39,921 bases of DNA, from NCBI GenBank assembly GCA_001314685.1, contig LJNT01000159.1, forward strand, positions 1 through 39,921. Direction: 5' to 3'. Source of the stretch: Rhodobacteraceae bacterium HLUCCA09 (lineage in GTDB: Bacteria; Pseudomonadota; Alphaproteobacteria; Rhodobacterales; Rhodobacteraceae). The position numbers and the translations under genes were made by a program. Under the pieces are notes generated by a model. It had not been told where the DNA came from and ran no database searches. It worked only from the letters and a program-made list of their open reading frames with translations. Shown one piece after another: positions 37,401 to 39,921 of the stretch. The first letter of the stretch is position 1. Every line of letters starts with the position of its first letter.

Positions 37401-38344
37401 GCCACGGCTACGAGAGCGGACGGCTCGACCTGCCGTTCGTCGGCATCGCCACCTTCGGCAAGTCGCCCATCTGCGCCGACTGGGGCGCGCTCGACGCCGA
37501 CGTGGCGATCCTCGGTGCGCCGTTCGACATGGGCACCCAGTGGCGGGCCGGCGCGCGTTTCGGCCCCCGCGCGGTGCGCGAGGCGTCGACGCTGTTCTCG
37601 TTCGGTCATGCCGGGGCCTATGACCACGAGGACGACGCGACCTACATGCAGGGCGTCCGGATGGTCGACATGGGCGATGCCGACATCGTCCATACCGACA
37701 CCGAGACGAGCCACGCCAACATCGAGGCGGGCGTGCGCGCGGCCCTTGCGGCGGGCGCCCTGCCGGTGGTGATCGGCGGCGACCACTCTGTCAATATCCC
37801 GTGCATCCGCGCCTTTGCCGGGCGCGGCCCGCTTCACGTCGTGCAGATCGACGCGCATCTGGACTTCGTCGATGAGCGGCACGGGGTGCGCCACGGCCAT
37901 GGCAACCCGATGCGGCGCGCGGCCGAGCAGGCGCATGTGAGCGGGCTGACGCAGCTCGGCATCCGCAATGTCTCGTCGACGGCGAAGGAGGGCTACGACG
38001 ACGCGCGCGCCATGGGCTCCGACATCCTGTCGGTCCGGCAGGTGCGGCGCCTCGGCGTCGAGGCGGTGCTCGCCCGCATCCCCGAGGGCGTCGACCTGTA
38101 TCTGACCATCGACATCGACGGCTTCGACCCCTCGATCGCGCCGGGCACCGGAACGCCCTCGCACGGCGGCTTGCTCTACTACGAGGGGCTGGAGCTGCTG
38201 GCGGGCCTCGCCCGGCGCGGCCGCGTCGTGGGTGTCGATCTCGTCGAGGTCGCGCCCGACTACGACCGCACGGGCACGACCGCGATCCTCGCCGCGCAAC
38301 TTCTGCTGAACCTCGTCGGTCGGGCGATGCATGCCAAGAGGTGA
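37397..38344 (+). CDS. Ureohydrolase (agmatinase-like), second of a pair
   Basis: A 315-residue arginase-superfamily enzyme. Metal ligands are complete: H130 in GGDHS, D152/H154/D156 in DAHLD, and D239/D241 in TIDIDGFDP, followed by IAPGTGTPSHGG. The loop near 161 is RHGVRHGHGNPMRRA, different from that of its neighbour, so substrate pockets probably differ. It is related to the preceding protein only as a family member. The two genes overlap by ATGA, which favours equal expression and perhaps a mixed complex. Last gene of operon B; a short hairpin follows. Confidence 0.93.
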   Translation: MSHGYESGRLDLPFVGIATFGKSPICADWGALDADVAILGAPFDMGTQWRAGARFGPRAVREASTLFSFGHAGAYDHEDDATYMQGVRMVDMGDADIVHTDTETSHANIEAGVRAALAAGALPVVIGGDHSVNIPCIRAFAGRGPLHVVQIDAHLDFVDERHGVRHGHGNPMRRAAEQAHVSGLTQLGIRNVSSTAKEGYDDARAMGSDILSVRQVRRLGVEAVLARIPEGVDLYLTIDIDGFDPSIAPGTGTPSHGGLLYYEGLELLAGLARRGRVVGVDLVEVAPDYDRTGTTAILAAQLLLNLVGRAMHAKR

Positions 38345-38364
38345 GATGCCGGCGGCACGGCATC
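38345..38364 (+). terminator. Short hairpin after operon B
   Basis: GATGCCG (38345-38351) and CGGCATC (38358-38364) form a perfect 7-bp stem with a 6-nt loop directly after the last stop codon. No T-tract follows, so it may be only a weak terminator or an mRNA-end stabiliser. Confidence 0.35.
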
Positions 38365-38395
38365 AGCAGCGCCGCGTGTCTCGGCCCGGAAGGCG

Positions 38396-38588
38396 AAGTG
38401 CGGCGGGATGCAGGTGTCCGATGCCGGGAGACTGAAGGCGCTCGCGGAGGAGAACGCCACGCGCGAACACACGCTGGTCCGGCGATCTCGTGCGCGACCA
38501 GCTGGTCACCGGCCGGCGCCTGGGCATCCTGAACGTGGTGGATGACGTGACCAGGGGATGCCTCGCGGCTGCAGGTCGGGATCGATAG
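38396..38588 (+). pseudogene. IS3-family transposase remnant (orfA and orfB pieces)
   Basis: From 38396 one frame reads KCGGMQVSDAGRLKALAEEN, which matches the end of IS3 orfA helix-turn-helix proteins. From 38475 a second frame reads WSGDLVRDQLVTGRRLGILN, then VVDDVTRGCLAA, to a stop at 38588. This matches the core of IS3 orfB including two catalytic-site aspartate regions. Most of orfA, the start of orfB and the C-terminal glutamate region are gone, so the element is internally deleted and inactive. Confidence 0.8.
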
Positions 38589-38591
38589 TCT

Positions 38592-38818
38592 TCATCGGCG
38601 CAGTTCAAGCAGCGGAATGAAGGTGATCGAGCCGAGCCGCTCGAGGTCGAGCGTCATGTCGAGCACGTCGGTGTCGAAGCGGACCGGCACGTCGAACTCG
38701 AAGCCCGCGGTGATCGCGAGGCCGGAAGCCGGGGCGGCGGCGAAGGTGACGACGCCGGTCGTGGTGTCGACGGACCAGCCATTGAGCTGCTCCGCGCCAC
38801 CGAGGGCGACGCGCACGG
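38592..38818 (-). pseudogene. Fragment of GTA/phage tail protein gene (DUF2460, gp12-like C-terminus)
   Basis: On the minus strand about 75 codons read [20 protein letters not shown], then GVVTFAAAPASGLAITAGFE and FDVPVRFDTDVLDMTLDLER, ending SITFIPLLELRR at a stop at 38592. This matches the C-terminus of the DUF2460/TIGR02217 tail protein (ORFg12 of the Rhodobacter-type gene transfer agent). The N-terminal two thirds are missing: the reading frame is cut where the IS21 fragment begins. An expressed remnant is unlikely. Confidence 0.75.
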
Positions 38819-38986
38819 TTCTACGAGCGCACCTCGGTGATCGTCACGACGAACCTCGACTTCGGCGAATGGCCCACCGTCTTCGGCGACGCCAAGATGA
38901 CGACCGCGCTCCTCGACCGGCTCACCCATCACTGCGACATCGTCGAGACCGGCAACGAGAGCTGGCGCTTCAAGACACGCGCCTGA
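38819..38986 (+). pseudogene. IS21-family istB C-terminal fragment
   Basis: A 55-codon open stretch reads [20 protein letters not shown], then [20 protein letters not shown] and [15 protein letters not shown], ending at TGA 38984-38986. This is the C-terminus of the IstB ATPase helper of IS21 elements. The Walker-motif N-terminal part and istA are missing. Confidence 0.85.
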
Positions 38987-39114
38987 GCCCGGCCCCCGCC
39001 GGCCCGAGCCGTCTGCGCCACTTGAAAGCTCCGCCGCCTCGGGCCGGCTACCCGCAGGTCAAAGGGATCCCTTTTGCGCGCCGATCAGGGGTCCCGATTC
39101 CATGCCGATTGACA
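38819..39114 (+). mobile_element. 3' end of an IS21-family element
   Basis: Beyond the istB fragment, a tail containing AAAGGGATCCCTTTTGCGC (39061) and ATGCCGATTGACA (ending at 39114) looks like the right end of IS21-type elements, which terminate in CA. The left end is missing, truncated at the junction with the GTA tail fragment near 38819. Confidence 0.6.
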
Positions 39115-39231
39115 CGCAAGCCGACGTGAATCACGGCCAACCGATATCGCTCAACCCTCTTCGGTTCGGGCTATCGGGCCGTGCCAGGATGAGGCGGATC
39201 GGCAAACCGTCGGGGGGTCGGTTTTCCCGAC

Positions 39232-39612
39232 GAACGGGTTCCGCGCCTTGCGGAAGGTCTCCGGCGGCGGGGCGAGGACCGCGACGGCGGCGGCGATCAA
39301 CGGCCCGATCCGCGGAGCGGTCATCCGGCGCCGCGCCACCTCGTTCCCTTTGGCCCGGCGCGCGGTCTCGGCATCGAGCTTGCCGATCCCTGTCTCCAGA
39401 TGGGTGAGGCCCCCAACCGGAACCTTCGACGCGGCAATCGCATCGGCGGGCCGCGCGGCGTCGGATGCCCCGCGCGGCAAGATCTGCACGAACGCGCCCG
39501 GATGGCCACGAAGCGCATTGATCGCCTGCTTGCGCCGCCGGATCGGCAGATCGCGGATGCGGAACGCGATCGCGGCCCCTCGGGTCTGCCTCGGCGCCGG
39601 CCGCGCCATGCT
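39232..39612 (-). pseudogene. IS110-family transposase remnant
   Basis: The minus strand reads AFRIRDLPIRRRKQAINALR, a middle piece ADAIAASKVPVGGLTHLETG with IGKLDAETARRAKGNEVARR, then MTAPRIGPLIAAAVAVLAPP and PETFRKARN. This is the region from the linker to the Tnp20 (IS116/IS110/IS902) domain of IS110 transposases. It has an internal deletion compared with intact relatives. The expected continuation after FRKAR is lost near 39232, and the N-terminal DEDD nuclease domain is absent. Confidence 0.8.
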
Positions 39613-39766
39613 TCTCTGGGCGCCGCCCATGGTGCAAGAAGCTTTCGAGCCGGACGGTCGGGTGTGAATCACCCACCCTGGCGCATCGACGCCGTCCGGG
39701 GGCGGTCACATCATCGGAGCGCAAGTCAGGCTTGCGGTCCTCCGAGTCCGGCGTCAAGTCAGGGCC

Positions 39767-39921
39767 ATGGGCCGTGCGCTGATGCTCCAGGGGACCGGCA
39801 GCAATGTCGGCAAGTCGCTCCTCGTCGCCGGGCTTTGCCGGGCGGCGCGGGCGCGGGGGCTGTCGGTGGCGCCGTTCAAGCCGCAGAACATGTCCAACAA
39901 CGCCGCCGTGACGGTCGACGG
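39767..39921 (+). CDS. cobQ: Cobyric acid synthase CobQ, 5' part
   Basis: The last 155 bases encode the N-terminal 51 residues of CobQ/CbiP, which amidates the corrin ring four times in cobalamin synthesis using glutamine and [23 protein letters not shown] (P-loop-like BioD fold) and [13 protein letters not shown] are the family N-terminal signatures. The gene runs off the right edge. It starts about 150 bases beyond the IS110 remnant, with only a weak AGGG ahead of the ATG. Confidence 0.95.
   Translation, partial: MGRALMLQGTGSNVGKSLLVAGLCRAARARGLSVAPFKPQNMSNNAAVTVD

Overview
The window is very GC-rich, gene-dense alphaproteobacterial DNA, most likely a chromosome segment of a Rhodobacterales (Rhodobacter/Roseobacter-group) bacterium. 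Support comes from the protein sequences (PurL, CcmE, fused indolepyruvate:ferredoxin oxidoreductase, CobQ), a gene-transfer-agent (GTA) type lysis cassette, a decayed GTA tail-gene fragment, and a hairpin repeat of a kind common between Rhodobacteraceae genes. All function calls come from reading protein motifs; no searches were run.

Layout. 0-11.2 kb is core metabolism: a DsbA/FrnE-type oxidoreductase and purL (minus strand), a candidate small RNA with a perfect terminator, a LysR regulator divergent from the fused iorAB gene, an acyltransferase, murI, argC and ccmE. 11.8-14.2 kb holds a SulP anion transporter followed by a tandem universal stress protein. 14.3-23.0 kb is accessory catabolic operon A: a divergent TetR regulator and eight or nine co-oriented genes. 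These encode a complete SsuABC/NMT1-type importer (Tat-exported binding protein, permease, ATPase), a FAD monooxygenase, a DUF1116/YlbE-family protein, a putidaredoxin-like [2Fe-2S] ferredoxin, a FAD/NAD(P)-binding oxidoreductase and a RidA-family protein. 23.3-24.9 kb is a four-gene lysis cassette: GH108 endolysin, GTA-type holin and two mini membrane proteins. 24.9-29.1 kb is an RND efflux pump with its adaptor (minus strand).

29.1-29.9 kb is gene-poor and contains the decayed C-terminus of a ChaA-like Ca2+/H+ antiporter; a small membrane protein follows. 30.5-38.3 kb is catabolic operon B. A divergent LysR regulator faces a second NMT1-type importer, two short-chain dehydrogenases, a CE4/PuuE-like deacetylase and two adjacent ureohydrolases, nearly all joined by 4-bp start/stop overlaps. 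38.4-39.6 kb is a scrapyard of mobile-element pieces: IS3, a GTA gp12/DUF2460 fragment, an IS21 3' end and an IS110 remnant. The 5' end of cobQ runs off the right edge.

The two operons are the most interesting content. Operon A looks like uptake and oxidative breakdown of an unknown, probably nitrogen-containing compound, with DUF1116 separated from its usual FdrA/YlbF partners. Operon B looks like uptake and hydrolysis of a guanidino or cyclic amide compound. Neither gene combination matches a pathway I can name.
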